A stretch of 64,000 nucleotides of DNA from Streptomyces thermodiastaticus (GCF_014656135.1 NZ_BNBV01000022.1:38144-102143), one strand, 5' to 3'. Positions 45,869-55,711 are shown, counted from the first letter of the stretch. The notes: generated by a model from the sequence alone, not told the origin. Numbers and translations are program-made.

Positions 45869-46888
45869 ATGACTCACCGACAGCACCCCATCGGCACCGG
45901 ATTCACCGCGGCCTCGACGGCCCTGGAGGTCGTCGAGGGCCTCGACCTGTCCGGCAAGCAGGCCGTCGTCACCGGCGGCCACCGCGGCATCGGCCTGGAG
46001 ACCACCCGGGCCCTCAGCGCGGCCGGCGCGCACGTCACCGTGGCCGCGCGCAACCCGGAGCGCGCCGCCCGCGCCCTGGCGGGGATCGAGCGGGTGGAGA
46101 CCGCCCCGCTGGACCTGCTCGACCCGGCGTCCGTCGACGACTTCGCCGCACGATGGAGGGCTTCCCGACGGCCGCTGCACATCCTCGTCAACAACGCCGG
46201 CATCATGGGCGGCGACCTCGTCCGCGACGCCCGCGGCTACGAGTCGCACTTCGCGCTCAACCACCTCGGCCACTTCCAGCTCACCCTGGGCCTGTACCCC
46301 GCGCTGCGGGCCGCGCACGGCGCCCGGGTGGTCACCGTCTCCTCCGGCGCCCAGCGTATCTGCGGCATCCGCTGGGACGACCCGCACTTCACCACCGGCG
46401 GCTACGAGCCGATCGTCGCCTACGCGCAGTCCAAGGCGGCCAACGTGCTGTTCTCCGTCGAACTGGACCGCCGCTGGTCCACGGACGGCATCCGCGGCTA
46501 TGCCGTCCACCCGGGCATCGTCCACGGCACCGCGCTCGGTCCCCTCCTGGCCGAGGGCGAAGAGCGCACCCCCTGGCTGAGCACCGACGAACTGCGGGCC
46601 ATGGGCATCGTCGACGCCGACGGCCGCCCGGTCCGCGACCCCGACCGGGAGCTGAAGACACCGGAACAGGGCGCGTCCACCAGCGTGTTCGCGGCGACCA
46701 GCCCGCTCCTGGACGGCATCGGCGGCGTCTACCTCATGGACAACGACATCTCCCCGCTGGACACCGACCCCCGGCCCATCGCCTTCGGTACCGAGCAGGA
46801 CATCCCGTCCACGGTCGTCCCGCACTCCATCGACCCCGGCTCCGCCCGGCGCCTGTGGGAGATGAGCGAACGCCTCATCGGCAGGTGA
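45869..46888 (+). CDS. Short-chain dehydrogenase (retinol dehydrogenase-like)
   Basis: NAD(P)-dependent oxidoreductase of 339 residues, longer than the classical SDR and like the retinol/protochlorophyllide group. The cofactor motif is VVTGGHRGIGLETTR; AARNPERA follows the second strand, an NADP-favouring Arg region. LVNNAG is intact, and the catalytic part holds VTVSSGAQ and YAQSKAANVLF. An extended C-terminus (VDADGRPVRDPDRELKTPEQ) is typical of this subgroup. Divergent from the AraC regulator. Substrate unknown. Confidence 0.9.
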   Translation: MTHRQHPIGTGFTAASTALEVVEGLDLSGKQAVVTGGHRGIGLETTRALSAAGAHVTVAARNPERAARALAGIERVETAPLDLLDPASVDDFAARWRASRRPLHILVNNAGIMGGDLVRDARGYESHFALNHLGHFQLTLGLYPALRAAHGARVVTVSSGAQRICGIRWDDPHFTTGGYEPIVAYAQSKAANVLFSVELDRRWSTDGIRGYAVHPGIVHGTALGPLLAEGEERTPWLSTDELRAMGIVDADGRPVRDPDRELKTPEQGASTSVFAATSPLLDGIGGVYLMDNDISPLDTDPRPIAFGTEQDIPSTVVPHSIDPGSARRLWEMSERLIGR

Positions 46889-46900
46889 CCGGCCACCGTC

Positions 46901-48088
46901 CTACAGCCGCGCCGCCTTCAGCGCCATGTGCAGCAGCAGCCGGTCCTCGCCCTCGTTCAGGTCCAGGCCGGTCAGCTGCTCCACCCGGGACAGGCGGTAG
47001 TACAGGGTCTGCCGGTGGATGCCCAGTTCCGCGGCCGCCCGGCCGGCCTGGCCGGCGCAGTCGAGATAGACCTCTGCGGTGCGGGCCAGCTCGCGGTGGG
47101 CGGGGGCCAGCAGCGGTCCCACCACGGGATCGTGCGCGGACCGCGGCGGCAGCGCGGTCAGCAGCCGGTACGGGCCGATGCGCGCCCACTGCGCCACTGG
47201 TCCGAAGCGCGGCTCGGCCAGCGCGGCCCGTGCCGCCGCCGACGCCTGCGCCCAGGCCGTGCCCAGCCCGGCCAGGCCCGTGCAGCCGGCGGCGATCCCG
47301 GCCGCCGCCGCGCCGCCGGCCCGCTCCAGCAGCCGGGCCGCCGCCGAGGTCGCGGGGGCGGCCGTGTCCGTCGAGCGCAGCCTGATCAGCACGCCCAGGC
47401 ACTGGCCCGCGGCTCCCCACGGCACCGTGCACAGGGCCGTCGCCCCCGGCAGGGTGCGCACCGACGGGGCGTCGTCGGGGTCGGTCGACGGCCAGGGCGC
47501 CACGCACACCATGGTGTGCGGGCCCTCGCCGCGCGCCCCCAGCGCCGTGCGCAGCTCCGCCACCGCCGCCTCCCGCGGCCAGCCCTCCTGCGCGGTGAGC
47601 ACCGCGCGCAGCTCCCGGGTGAGGTCGGCGCCGTGCTGCACCTCGTCGGCGAGCAGCGCGCCGATCCGTGCCGTCACCGCCATCGCCGCCGCCAGCTGCT
47701 CCTCGCCGGGTCCGGGGTCGTCGTCCAGCAGCCACACGTAGCCGAGGACGACACCCCGATGGCGTACCGGCAGGCAGATCCGTCCCCGGTAGACGCCGGC
47801 CTCGGGGGTGGGCGGGATGCGCACCGGTCCGGTGGCGCGGGTGATGCCGAAGCTCTCGAACCAGCGGCGCACCGCGGCGGTGGACCGACGGGTGAGGATC
47901 GACCGGGTGCGCACCGGGTCCAGCGCCGACGGATCCAGGTCGCCCTCGCTGTCGTAGGCGCCGAAGGCGATCAGTTCGAAGGTGCGGTTCTCCAGGGTGG
48001 CCGGTGCGCCGAGCAGCTCCGAGATCTCGTCGACCAGCTCCTGGTAGTCACCCCTGTCGTCGGCCCTCACCCGGGCATTCTCCCGCAT
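46901..48088 (-). CDS. PucR-family regulator of proline catabolism
   Basis: A 395-residue regulator of the PucR/CdaR type. The C-terminal helix-turn-helix is RAAAELGIHRQTLYYRLSRV followed by LTGLDLNEGEDRLLLHMAL, the family hallmark; the middle is a GGDEF-like/GAF-like sensor region. It lies divergently from proline dehydrogenase and P5C dehydrogenase genes. PucR-type proteins (PutR in Bacillus) activate proline catabolism, so the same role is likely here. The start could also be the GTG near 48070. Two palindromes are in the divergent gap. Confidence 0.87.
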   Translation of the reverse strand: MRENARVRADDRGDYQELVDEISELLGAPATLENRTFELIAFGAYDSEGDLDPSALDPVRTRSILTRRSTAAVRRWFESFGITRATGPVRIPPTPEAGVYRGRICLPVRHRGVVLGYVWLLDDDPGPGEEQLAAAMAVTARIGALLADEVQHGADLTRELRAVLTAQEGWPREAAVAELRTALGARGEGPHTMVCVAPWPSTDPDDAPSVRTLPGATALCTVPWGAAGQCLGVLIRLRSTDTAAPATSAAARLLERAGGAAAAGIAAGCTGLAGLGTAWAQASAAARAALAEPRFGPVAQWARIGPYRLLTALPPRSAHDPVVGPLLAPAHRELARTAEVYLDCAGQAGRAAAELGIHRQTLYYRLSRVEQLTGLDLNEGEDRLLLHMALKAARL

Positions 48089-48137
48089 TCCGGAGCAGCC
48101 TTCATACACCTGTCTGAGATCACGGGCGCGGATGCGT

Positions 48138-48170
48138 GACAGCTGTCGATGGCCCACGATCACAGTGATC
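48138..48170. promoter_or_regulatory. Palindromes in the put divergent promoter region
   Basis: GACAGCTGTC at 48138-48147 is a perfect palindrome, and GATCACAGTGATC at 48158-48170 is a perfect 6+6 inverted repeat around one A. Both lie between the PucR start (48088) and the proline dehydrogenase start (48249). They are plausible regulator sites; a -10-like TAGCTT follows at 48173. Confidence 0.5.
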
Positions 48171-48248
48171 CATAGCTTTCACGGTGGTTCTCCGTGCCGA
48201 CCCGGATCGCCGGGTTCGGCCCCTTGCTGACAGTTGTGGAGGTGCCCC

Positions 48249-49175
48249 GTGCTGGGTCCCGTGATTCTCGCCGCGTCGCGCAGCGACCGGATGCGACGGC
48301 TGATTACGGCGGCCCCGGTGACCAAGCAGGTCGTCGACCGCTTCATCGCCGGCGAGACCGTGGACGACATCGTCCCCGTCGTCGAGGACCTGACCGGCAA
48401 GGGTCTTCAGCTGACCATGGACGTGGTCGGCGAGGACATCACCACCCCGGAGCAGGCCACCGCCGCACGGGACGCGTATCTGACGCTGATCGACCGGCTC
48501 AAGGACCTGAACCTGGGGGAGAGGGTCGAGATGTCGGTGAAGCTGTCCATGTTCGGCCAGGCGCTGCCCGGCGGGCACGAGCTGGCGCTCGCCAACGTCC
48601 GACCGGTCGTCGAGGCCGCCGCCGGCATCGGCACCACGGTCACCCTCGACGCGGAGGACCACACCACCCTGGACTCGATGTTCGCCGTCCATGAGGAGCT
48701 GCGGAAGGACTTCCCGCAGACCGGCTGCGTCATCCAGGCGTACCTGTTCCGCACCGAGGCCGACGCGCGCCGCCTCGCGGCGAGCGGCTCTCGCGTACGG
48801 TTGGTGAAGGGGGCCTACAAGGAGCCCGCCGAGGTCGCCCACCAGAACAAGCACGAGATCGACAAGGCGTACGTGCGGATCCTGCGCACCCTGATGGAGG
48901 GCGACGGCTATCCGATGGTCGCCTCCCACGACCCGCGTCTGATCTCCATCGCGCAGGAGATGGCCCGCACCGCCGGCCGCAAGCTGGACGAGTACGAGTT
49001 CCAGATGCTGTACGGCATCCGCACCGAGGAGCAGCTGCGGCTGGCCGCCGAGGGCCACCGCATGCGTGTCTACACGGCCTACGGCACCGACTGGTACGGC
49101 TATTTCATGCGCCGTCTGGCGGAGAAGCCGGCGAACCTGCGTTTCTTCCTCCGCTCGATGGTCACCAAGGACTGA
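48249..49175 (+). CDS. Proline dehydrogenase
   Basis: FAD enzyme oxidising proline to pyrroline-5-carboxylate; 308 residues, the short monofunctional form. The barrel motifs are VEMSVKLSMFG, VTLDAEDHTTLD, GCVIQAYLFRTEADARRLA, VRLVKGAYKEPAEVAHQNK and ASHDPRLISIA, with C-terminal EFQMLYGIRTEEQLRLAAEG. The GTG has GGAGG 6 bases upstream. It is followed after 57 bases by P5C dehydrogenase, so proline is taken to glutamate by the pair. Confidence 0.95.
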   Translation: MLGPVILAASRSDRMRRLITAAPVTKQVVDRFIAGETVDDIVPVVEDLTGKGLQLTMDVVGEDITTPEQATAARDAYLTLIDRLKDLNLGERVEMSVKLSMFGQALPGGHELALANVRPVVEAAAGIGTTVTLDAEDHTTLDSMFAVHEELRKDFPQTGCVIQAYLFRTEADARRLAASGSRVRLVKGAYKEPAEVAHQNKHEIDKAYVRILRTLMEGDGYPMVASHDPRLISIAQEMARTAGRKLDEYEFQMLYGIRTEEQLRLAAEGHRMRVYTAYGTDWYGYFMRRLAEKPANLRFFLRSMVTKD

Positions 49176-49232
49176 GCCCGGACCCGCGACGTACCCCGAA
49201 CACCCGCTCACGTACAAGGAGCCACGGAACCC

Positions 49233-50864
<1,632 letters not shown>

Positions 50865-51195
50865 CCGCCGGCGAGCGGACGGACGGCACGGACGGGCCGG
50901 GTGCCGCGGCACCCGGCCCGTCCGGCATGTCCGGCACCGTCCCGCAAAACCCCAGGTCAGGGCAGCGGGCGGGGGAGTGCTGTCTCAGATAGTAGGAAGT
51001 CCGAGCACTTGTGCAGACAGCCGCGTGATCCTCCCCTAGCTTTGTAGGAGCCGAACGTCTCGCTCATCCAGCGAATGGCGGTCGTGAGCCGGGCCCCGCG
51101 CAGGCGATCCCTGCGGCTTCGCTGCTCCCCGCCGCATCCGGCGTCTCCCCTTTTCTTCTTCCGCGCTCCGTGCTGTCCCGAAGGAGTGGATTGCC
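50865..51195 (+). other. Intergenic region upstream of the 43-residue gene
   Basis: These 331 bases hold the put terminator (50889-50924) and a stretch around 50985-51060 unusually rich in A and T for the window. That stretch carries GTAGGAAGTCC (50993-51003), TTGTGC (51009), TAGCTT (51037) and TTTGTAGGAGCC (51041-51052). It looks like a promoter/operator region for the 43-residue gene at 51196, but box spacing is not standard. Confidence 0.4.
50889..50924 (+). terminator. Terminator of the put operon
   Basis: Perfect 17-bp stem around a 2-base centre (arms start CGGACGGGCCGGG), 24 bases after the P5C dehydrogenase stop. No T-run. Confidence 0.8.
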
Positions 51196-51327
51196 ATGGC
51201 CGAGACGACCGTCCGCCGCCGCGTCCGTCACGTCTCCCGTTCGAACGAGGCCGACCGCCGGAACGCCGCCGCCGCCCTCCAGCGCGCTCTTGACCGCCGC
51301 GACAACGGCGGCGCGACCGGGCGCTGA
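51196..51327 (+). CDS. 43-residue basic protein
   Basis: The ATG at 51196 has AAGGAGTGG (51181-51189) upstream. The product is highly charged and Arg-rich (TTVRRRVRHVSRSNEADRRN, then AALQRALDRRDNGGATGR), with 12 Arg in 43 residues and no hydrophobic segment. It is probably a cytosolic, largely helical protein. No domain is recognised. Third codon positions are G or C except in a few Arg, Ala and Leu codons. It stands alone between the put operon and leuB, with its own terminator-like hairpin behind. Confidence 0.65.
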   Translation: MAETTVRRRVRHVSRSNEADRRNAAAALQRALDRRDNGGATGR

Positions 51328-51352
51328 CCCCTCCCCGGCCGTCCACGACCGG

Positions 51353-51379
51353 CACGGTGTCCGCATCGCGGACACCGTG
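51353..51379 (+). terminator. Hairpin between the 43-residue gene and leuB
   Basis: Perfect 12-bp stem CACGGTGTCCGC/GCGGACACCGTG with loop ATC, 25 bases after the small gene. It touches the likely -35 region of leuB. Confidence 0.65.
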
Positions 51380-51407
51380 TGTCATGTCATGGGACACGGA
51401 GTAGGGT
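51379..51407 (+). promoter_or_regulatory. leuB promoter, leaderless (GTGTCA-N17-TAGGGT)
   Basis: GTGTCA at 51379-51384 and TAGGGT at 51402-51407 are 17 bases apart, and the -10 box ends 6 bases before the leuB ATG at 51414. No ribosome binding site is present. Confidence 0.6.
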
Positions 51408-51413
51408 GCGGGC

Positions 51414-52460
51414 ATGTCTCGCAGCATCGACCTCGCAGTGATCCCCGGTGACGGCATCGGCCCGGAAGTGGTGGCCGAGGGCCTGAAGGTCCTCACCGCC
51501 GTCCTCCCGCAGGACGTGAAGCTGGAGACCACGGAGTACGACTTCGGCGCCCGGCGCTACCACGCCACCGGTGAGACCCTCACCGACGCCGACCTGGAAC
51601 AGCTCAAGCGGCACGACGCCATCCTGCTCGGTGCGATCGGCGACCCGTCCGTGCCCTCCGGCGTCCTGGAGCGCGGCTTCCTGCTCAAGCTCCGCTTCGC
51701 CTTCGACCACCACGTCAACCTGCGCCCGAGCAAGCTGCTGCCGGGCGTGGCGACACCGCTGGCCGGTGACCCGAAGATCGACTTCATCGTCGTCCGGGAG
51801 GGCACCGAGGGCCCGTACACCGGAAACGGCGGCACGATCCGCAGGGGCACCGAGCACGAGGTCGCCACCGAGGTGTCGGTCAACACCGCCTACGGTGTCG
51901 AGCGCGTGGTCCGCGACGCCTTCGCCCGTGCCCAGGCCCGCCCCCGCAAGAAGCTCACGCTGGTCCACAAGAACAACGTGCTGACCTTCGCGGGCCATCT
52001 GTGGACGGACGTCTTCAACCGGGTCGCCCAGGAGTACCCCGAGGTCACCACCGAGTACATCCACGTCGACGCCGCCACCATCTACCTGGTCACCCAGCCG
52101 GAGCGGTTCGACGTCATCGTCACCGACAACCTCTTCGGCGACATCATCACAGACCTGGCCGCGGCCGTCTCGGGCGGCATCGGCATCGCCGCGTCCGGCA
52201 ACATCAACCCGAGCCGGGCCTATCCGTCCATGTTCGAGCCCGTCCACGGCTCGGCCCCGGACATCGCCGGCCAGGGCAAGGCCGACCCCACCGCCACCGT
52301 CCTGTCCGTCGCTCTGCTGCTGCGCCACCTCGGCTACGAGGCCGAGGCCGGCCGGATCGAGGACGCCGTCTCCGCCGACCTCGCGGAGCGGGCCACGCTG
52401 CCCGCGCGCAGCACCTCCGAGATCGGTGACGCGCTCCGCGTACGCGTAGCCGCCGGCTGA
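51414..52460 (+). CDS. leuB: 3-isopropylmalate dehydrogenase
   Basis: NAD-dependent oxidative decarboxylation in leucine synthesis; 348 residues. Start motif LAVIPGDGIGPEVVAEGLKV, substrate-binding VVREGTEGPYTGNGG, KKLTLVHKNNVL with the catalytic Lys, and the metal/NAD region FDVIVTDNLFGDIITDLAAA followed by SMFEPVHGSAPDIAGQGKA. The protein belongs to the actinobacterial LeuB type. It stands alone, apart from other leu genes, with ilvE 291 bases downstream. Confidence 0.96.
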   Translation: MSRSIDLAVIPGDGIGPEVVAEGLKVLTAVLPQDVKLETTEYDFGARRYHATGETLTDADLEQLKRHDAILLGAIGDPSVPSGVLERGFLLKLRFAFDHHVNLRPSKLLPGVATPLAGDPKIDFIVVREGTEGPYTGNGGTIRRGTEHEVATEVSVNTAYGVERVVRDAFARAQARPRKKLTLVHKNNVLTFAGHLWTDVFNRVAQEYPEVTTEYIHVDAATIYLVTQPERFDVIVTDNLFGDIITDLAAAVSGGIGIAASGNINPSRAYPSMFEPVHGSAPDIAGQGKADPTATVLSVALLLRHLGYEAEAGRIEDAVSADLAERATLPARSTSEIGDALRVRVAAG

Positions 52461-52486
52461 CCCGCCGCGCCGCTCGAAGTCTCGAA

Positions 52487-52520
52487 GCCGTCGGGTAGCC
52501 CACCGGCACCCGGCGGCTTT
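52487..52520 (+). terminator. Terminator of leuB
   Basis: 10-bp stem GCCGTCGGGT/ACCCGGCGGC with one G-T pair, an 11-base loop and TTT behind it, 26 bases after the leuB stop. Confidence 0.7.
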
Positions 52521-52569
52521 CCGTATGCCCGGCCGCGGCCGCGGCCATCGGAAGTCATCACCGCACTCA

Positions 52570-52637
52570 CCCCCGTCCCTTATCGCCGCACGCCCCCGAG
52601 ACGCACCCCTGTCCCTTGCCGCCGCACGCCCGAGCGC
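52570..52637. repeat. Imperfect 36-bp tandem duplication upstream of ilvE
   Basis: CCCCGTCCCTTATCGCCGCA near 52571 recurs as CCCCTGTCCCTTGCCGCCGC near 52606, both followed by ACGCCC and GAG. The second copy supplies the TTGCCG used as -35 of the ilvE promoter; the first has TTATCG there. Confidence 0.6.
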
Positions 52638-52643
52638 GATAAT
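52616..52643 (+). promoter_or_regulatory. Promoter of ilvE (TTGCCG-N16-GATAAT)
   Basis: TTGCCG at 52616-52621 and GATAAT at 52638-52643. Transcription would start near 52649-52651, where a GTG opens a short frame of 29 codons that ends before ilvE; that frame has no run of branched-chain codons. The leader before ilvE is about 100 bases. Confidence 0.6.
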
Positions 52644-52751
52644 CCGACGTGGAGCCGCGACAAGAGGGAACACTAGGACGTCCAGGCGTCGGCCGCCGGT
52701 CGCACGGGCGTGAGCGCGGCCCGTCACGACAACGGTGAAGGACACGCACAC

Positions 52752-53840
52752 ATGACGACGCCCACGATCGCGCTCAAGCCCTCGTCCACCCCGCTTCCCG
52801 CGGCCGAGCGAGAGGCGATCCTGGCCAACCCCGGCTTCGGCCGCCACTTCACCGATCACATGGTGACGATCCGCTGGACGCAGGGCCGGGGCTGGCACGA
52901 CGCCGAGCTCGTCCCCTACGGGCCGATCTCCCTCGACCCCTCCTGCCATGTGCTGCACTACGGCCAGGAGATCTTCGAGGGCCTGAAGGCCTACCGCCAG
53001 CCCGACGGCTCCGTCGCGGTCTTCCGCCCGGAGGCCAACGCCCGGCGCTTTTGCAACTCCGCCCGCCGCATGGCCATGGCCGAGCTGCCCGAGGAGCTGT
53101 TCATCGCGGCCCTGGACGCCCTGATCACCCAGGACGCCGACTGGGTGCCGCCGCACGGCGGCGAGGAGGCCCTGTACCTGCGGCCCTTCATGTTCGCCGC
53201 GGAGAACGGGCTCGGGGTCCACCCGGCCAACGAGTACCTGTTCCTGCTGATCGCCTCGCCGTCCGGTGCCTACTTCTCCGGCGGTGTCGCCCCGGTGACC
53301 ATCTGGGTCTCCGAGGACCATGTGCGCGCCGTCCCCGGCGGCACCGGTGACGCCAAGACCGGCGGCAACTACGCCGCCTCCCTGCTGCCGCAGGCCGAGG
53401 CCGCGGCCAACGGCTGCGACCAGGTCGTCTACCTCGACGCGGCGACCCGCACCAAGGTCGAGGAGAGCGGCAGCATGAACGTCGCCTTCGTCTACGGCGA
53501 CCGGATCATCACCCCGGAGCTGAGCGGTTCCATCCTGGAGGGCATCACCCGCGACTCCCTGCTTCAGGTCGCCCGCGACCTCGGCTACACCGCCGAGGAG
53601 GGCGTGATCACCCTGGAGCAGTGGCGGGCGGACGCCGCCTCCGGCGCGCTCACCGAGGTCTTCGCCTGCGGCACCGCCGCCGTGGTCACCCCGATCGGCC
53701 ACGTCAAGACCAAGACGGACGCCTGGACGCACGGCGACGGCACCCCCGGCCCGGTCACCATGCGGCTGCGCGAGGCCCTGCTGGGCATCCAGCGCGGCCT
53801 CGTGGAGGACCGGCACGGCTGGATGCACAAGGTGTGCTGA
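52752..53840 (+). CDS. ilvE: Branched-chain amino acid aminotransferase
   Basis: PLP enzyme for the last step of Ile, Leu and Val synthesis and the first of their breakdown; 362 residues, the eukaryote-like class. PLP Lys202 is in GDAKTGGNYAASL. The substrate loop shows LHYGQEIFEGLKAYRQPDGS, and the phosphate-binding site GTAAVVTPIG is near the C-terminus. The ATG at 52752 has GAAGGA upstream. Ends with a strong hairpin. Confidence 0.96.
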   Translation: MTTPTIALKPSSTPLPAAEREAILANPGFGRHFTDHMVTIRWTQGRGWHDAELVPYGPISLDPSCHVLHYGQEIFEGLKAYRQPDGSVAVFRPEANARRFCNSARRMAMAELPEELFIAALDALITQDADWVPPHGGEEALYLRPFMFAAENGLGVHPANEYLFLLIASPSGAYFSGGVAPVTIWVSEDHVRAVPGGTGDAKTGGNYAASLLPQAEAAANGCDQVVYLDAATRTKVEESGSMNVAFVYGDRIITPELSGSILEGITRDSLLQVARDLGYTAEEGVITLEQWRADAASGALTEVFACGTAAVVTPIGHVKTKTDAWTHGDGTPGPVTMRLREALLGIQRGLVEDRHGWMHKVC

Positions 53841-53868
53841 GCCGGATCCACCCCTCCGGCCGACCCTC

Positions 53869-53901
53869 AGGCCGCCGCGGACGAGCTGTCCGCGGCGGCC
53901 T
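53869..53901 (+). terminator. Terminator of ilvE
   Basis: Perfect 14-bp stem AGGCCGCCGCGGAC/GTCCGCGGCGGCCT with loop GAGCT, 28 bases after the ilvE stop, followed by CTCTT. Confidence 0.8.
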
Positions 53902-53984
53902 CTTCACATCTCCCGGCCCCGGCGCACACCCTTCTCCGACTACTGCATCTCCCTTCAGAGCAGTGATCAAGAGGGGCGGCGGCG

Positions 53985-54183
53985 CACCCTGTGGCGCATG
54001 CGCACGGCGAGTTCCAGCCCGTAAACCCCGACCGCTTCGCCACCCGGCTGCGCGCCCTCCTCGACGGCTTCTCCCTCCACGTGGTGATCGGCCTGCGCGG
54101 CACCGACCGGGAGCACGTCCCTCGCCCACGTCCGCGCGTTCCTGGACGACACTCTGGGACGGGCTCGGCTCGCGGACGCCTGA
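53985..54183 (+). pseudogene. TetR-family C-terminal remnant
   Basis: The stretch FQPVNPDRFATRLRALLDGF, then SLHVVIGLRGTDREHV, is typical of the ligand domain end of streptomycete TetR proteins. After EHV an extra C shifts the frame; removing it gives LAHVRAFLDDTLGRARLADA and a stop at 54181-54183. The DNA-binding half is missing. This is a decayed gene fragment. Confidence 0.65.
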
Positions 54184-54417
54184 GCGACCGCCCCGGTTCT
54201 ACGCCGACGAGCGCATTGACGCGGGCCCCGGGTGCGCTTGCATGCTGGTGGGGTCCTCGGTGCGGGACCGGGGACGACAGGGTTTCGGGGGGAACCATGT
54301 CCGTGACCGCACGTGCTGGCGCCCGAACGGCGGCCCGGGGCGCCCAGGTTTCCGGCACGCCGCCGCCCGGCGCCGGCGACCGCCGCCTGCGCACGCAGGC
54401 CTCGCCGCGCCCCGCGG

Positions 54418-54541
54418 ACCTCCCACCGGCCGGCGTGTCCCGACCTCCCACCGCCCCGCGTGCGCTGACCTTCCGTCGGCCGCGTGTGCCGACCTCCCAC
54501 CGGCCGGCGTGCGCTGACCGACCGTCGGCCCGCGCACGCTG
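54418..54541. repeat. Five-unit 24-25-bp tandem repeat
   Basis: Units start with GACC at 54418, 54443, 54468, 54492 and 54517. The best-kept form is GACCTCCCACCGGCCGGCGT plus 5 bases (units 1 and 4 differ only in the last bases). Units 3 and 5 are alternates with CCGTCGGC in the middle. The array ends 52 bases before the next gene. Confidence 0.85.
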
Positions 54542-54592
54542 ACCTTGCGCGCTCACCCGTCCTGTTCGCCCGTTCGCCTCGGGGAGACACCC

Positions 54593-55711
54593 ATGCCCAC
54601 CTCTGCCTTACGCCGTACCGCGCTCACGGCCGTCCTGGCCGCCGCACTGGGCGCGACCACGCTCCTCGGAACCGCGCAGGCCCGGCCGCGGGCCCCGCAG
54701 CCGTCCCGCCCGTCACCCGGCCCGCGCATCGAGCGGATCAGCACCGCCGCCGACGGCACCCAGGCGGACGGCGCCTCGGGAGAGGCGGTGATCAGTGACG
54801 ACGGCCGGCAGGTGGCGTTCTCCTCCAAGGCCCACAACCTCGGCTGCGGCAGGGGCGGGAGCCGGTGCCTGTTCGTCAAGGACCTGCGCACCGGCGCGCT
54901 CACCACCGTCGGACACCTCGACAACCTCGACCACTGGGCGCCGATGGTGATCAGCGGCGACGGCAGCCACGTCGGGTACTCCGAGGGCAGCCACACACCT
55001 TGGGGCTATGTCTACGACCGCACCAGCGGCACCACCGAGCGCATCGCACCCGCCGACCCGCCGCCGGACGCCTCCCAGACGGAACTGCTCGCCTTCGACC
55101 GCCACGCCCGCCACCTGGCCTTCCGCGCGGGCAACCGCTACGGCTCGAACGAGGGGTTGTACCTGTACGTCCGCGACACCGCCACCGGCACCGACCACCT
55201 GGTCTCCGGCCCCGAGGACCTTTCGAAGACGGCCGCCCAGCTCAGCGGCGACGGCCGCCGCGTGGCCTTCGCCACCCGTGCCACCGCCGACCGGCCCGGG
55301 AACGTCTATGTCGCCGACGTCCCGACCGGCGCCCGGATCCAGGCGAACCAGGGGCTCGGCACCGCCACGCTGGTCCGGCTCAGCGAGGACGGGCGCGCGG
55401 TCGTGTTCACCGCCCAGGGCGGCACGTACCTCCGTGACCTGCGCACCGGCCGGCTGCGCCGGGTCGCCGACACCCCGGCGGTCACCGCCGGCCCGCAGGC
55501 CCGCGAGGTGCTGCTGTCCACCGCGCAAGGGCTGAGCCTGCTCGACGTGCGCACCGGCCGCACCACACCCGTCGCGCCCGCCGGATCCACCGCGCAGCCC
55601 GGCGCCGTCGGCGCCCGGGGCCGCAGCGTCGCGTTCACCTCCGCCGCCGACGGCCTCGTACCCGGCGACACCAACGCCGCCGCCGACGTCTTCGTCCGCC
55701 GCGTCCCCTGA
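54593..55711 (+). CDS. Secreted beta-propeller (PD40/TolB-like) protein
   Basis: A 372-residue secreted protein. The signal peptide (ALRRTALTAVLAAALGATTL) is followed by a cleavage site near AQA-RP. The mature part has repeated PD40/TolB-like units: AVISDDGRQVAFSSKAHNL, VISGDGSHVGYSEGSH, QLSGDGRRVAFATRA, RLSEDGRAVVFTAQGG and VGARGRSVAFTSAADGL, which predict a propeller. No catalytic domain is attached. The start at 54593 has GGGGAGA upstream. Function is unknown; such proteins often bind partners at the cell surface. Confidence 0.85.
   Translation: MPTSALRRTALTAVLAAALGATTLLGTAQARPRAPQPSRPSPGPRIERISTAADGTQADGASGEAVISDDGRQVAFSSKAHNLGCGRGGSRCLFVKDLRTGALTTVGHLDNLDHWAPMVISGDGSHVGYSEGSHTPWGYVYDRTSGTTERIAPADPPPDASQTELLAFDRHARHLAFRAGNRYGSNEGLYLYVRDTATGTDHLVSGPEDLSKTAAQLSGDGRRVAFATRATADRPGNVYVADVPTGARIQANQGLGTATLVRLSEDGRAVVFTAQGGTYLRDLRTGRLRRVADTPAVTAGPQAREVLLSTAQGLSLLDVRTGRTTPVAPAGSTAQPGAVGARGRSVAFTSAADGLVPGDTNAAADVFVRRVP

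Larger units (their letters stand above)
53841..54592 (+). other. Non-coding region after ilvE with decayed sequence
   Basis: 752 bases without an intact gene. It holds the ilvE terminator, a TetR C-terminal remnant (53985-54183), and a tandem repeat (54418-54541). An ATG at 54297 with GGGGGGAA upstream opens a frame that runs through the repeat and ends at 54542; its composition (Pro/Arg/Thr runs) makes it unlikely to be a real gene. Confidence 0.5.

Noticed and set aside
52525..52713. Rightward 62-codon frame upstream of ilvE
   Set aside because: It spans the duplicated segment and the ilvE promoter; residue use is Arg/Pro/Ser rich and no ribosome binding site is present.
54418..54541. CRISPR array
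   Set aside because: Units follow each other with no spacers, are only 24-25 bases long and there are no cas genes nearby.
54297..54542. Small gene starting at ATG 54297 with a GGGGGGAA site
   Set aside because: Its product is made mostly of the tandem repeat (Pro/Arg/Thr runs) and shows no domain; probably chance.
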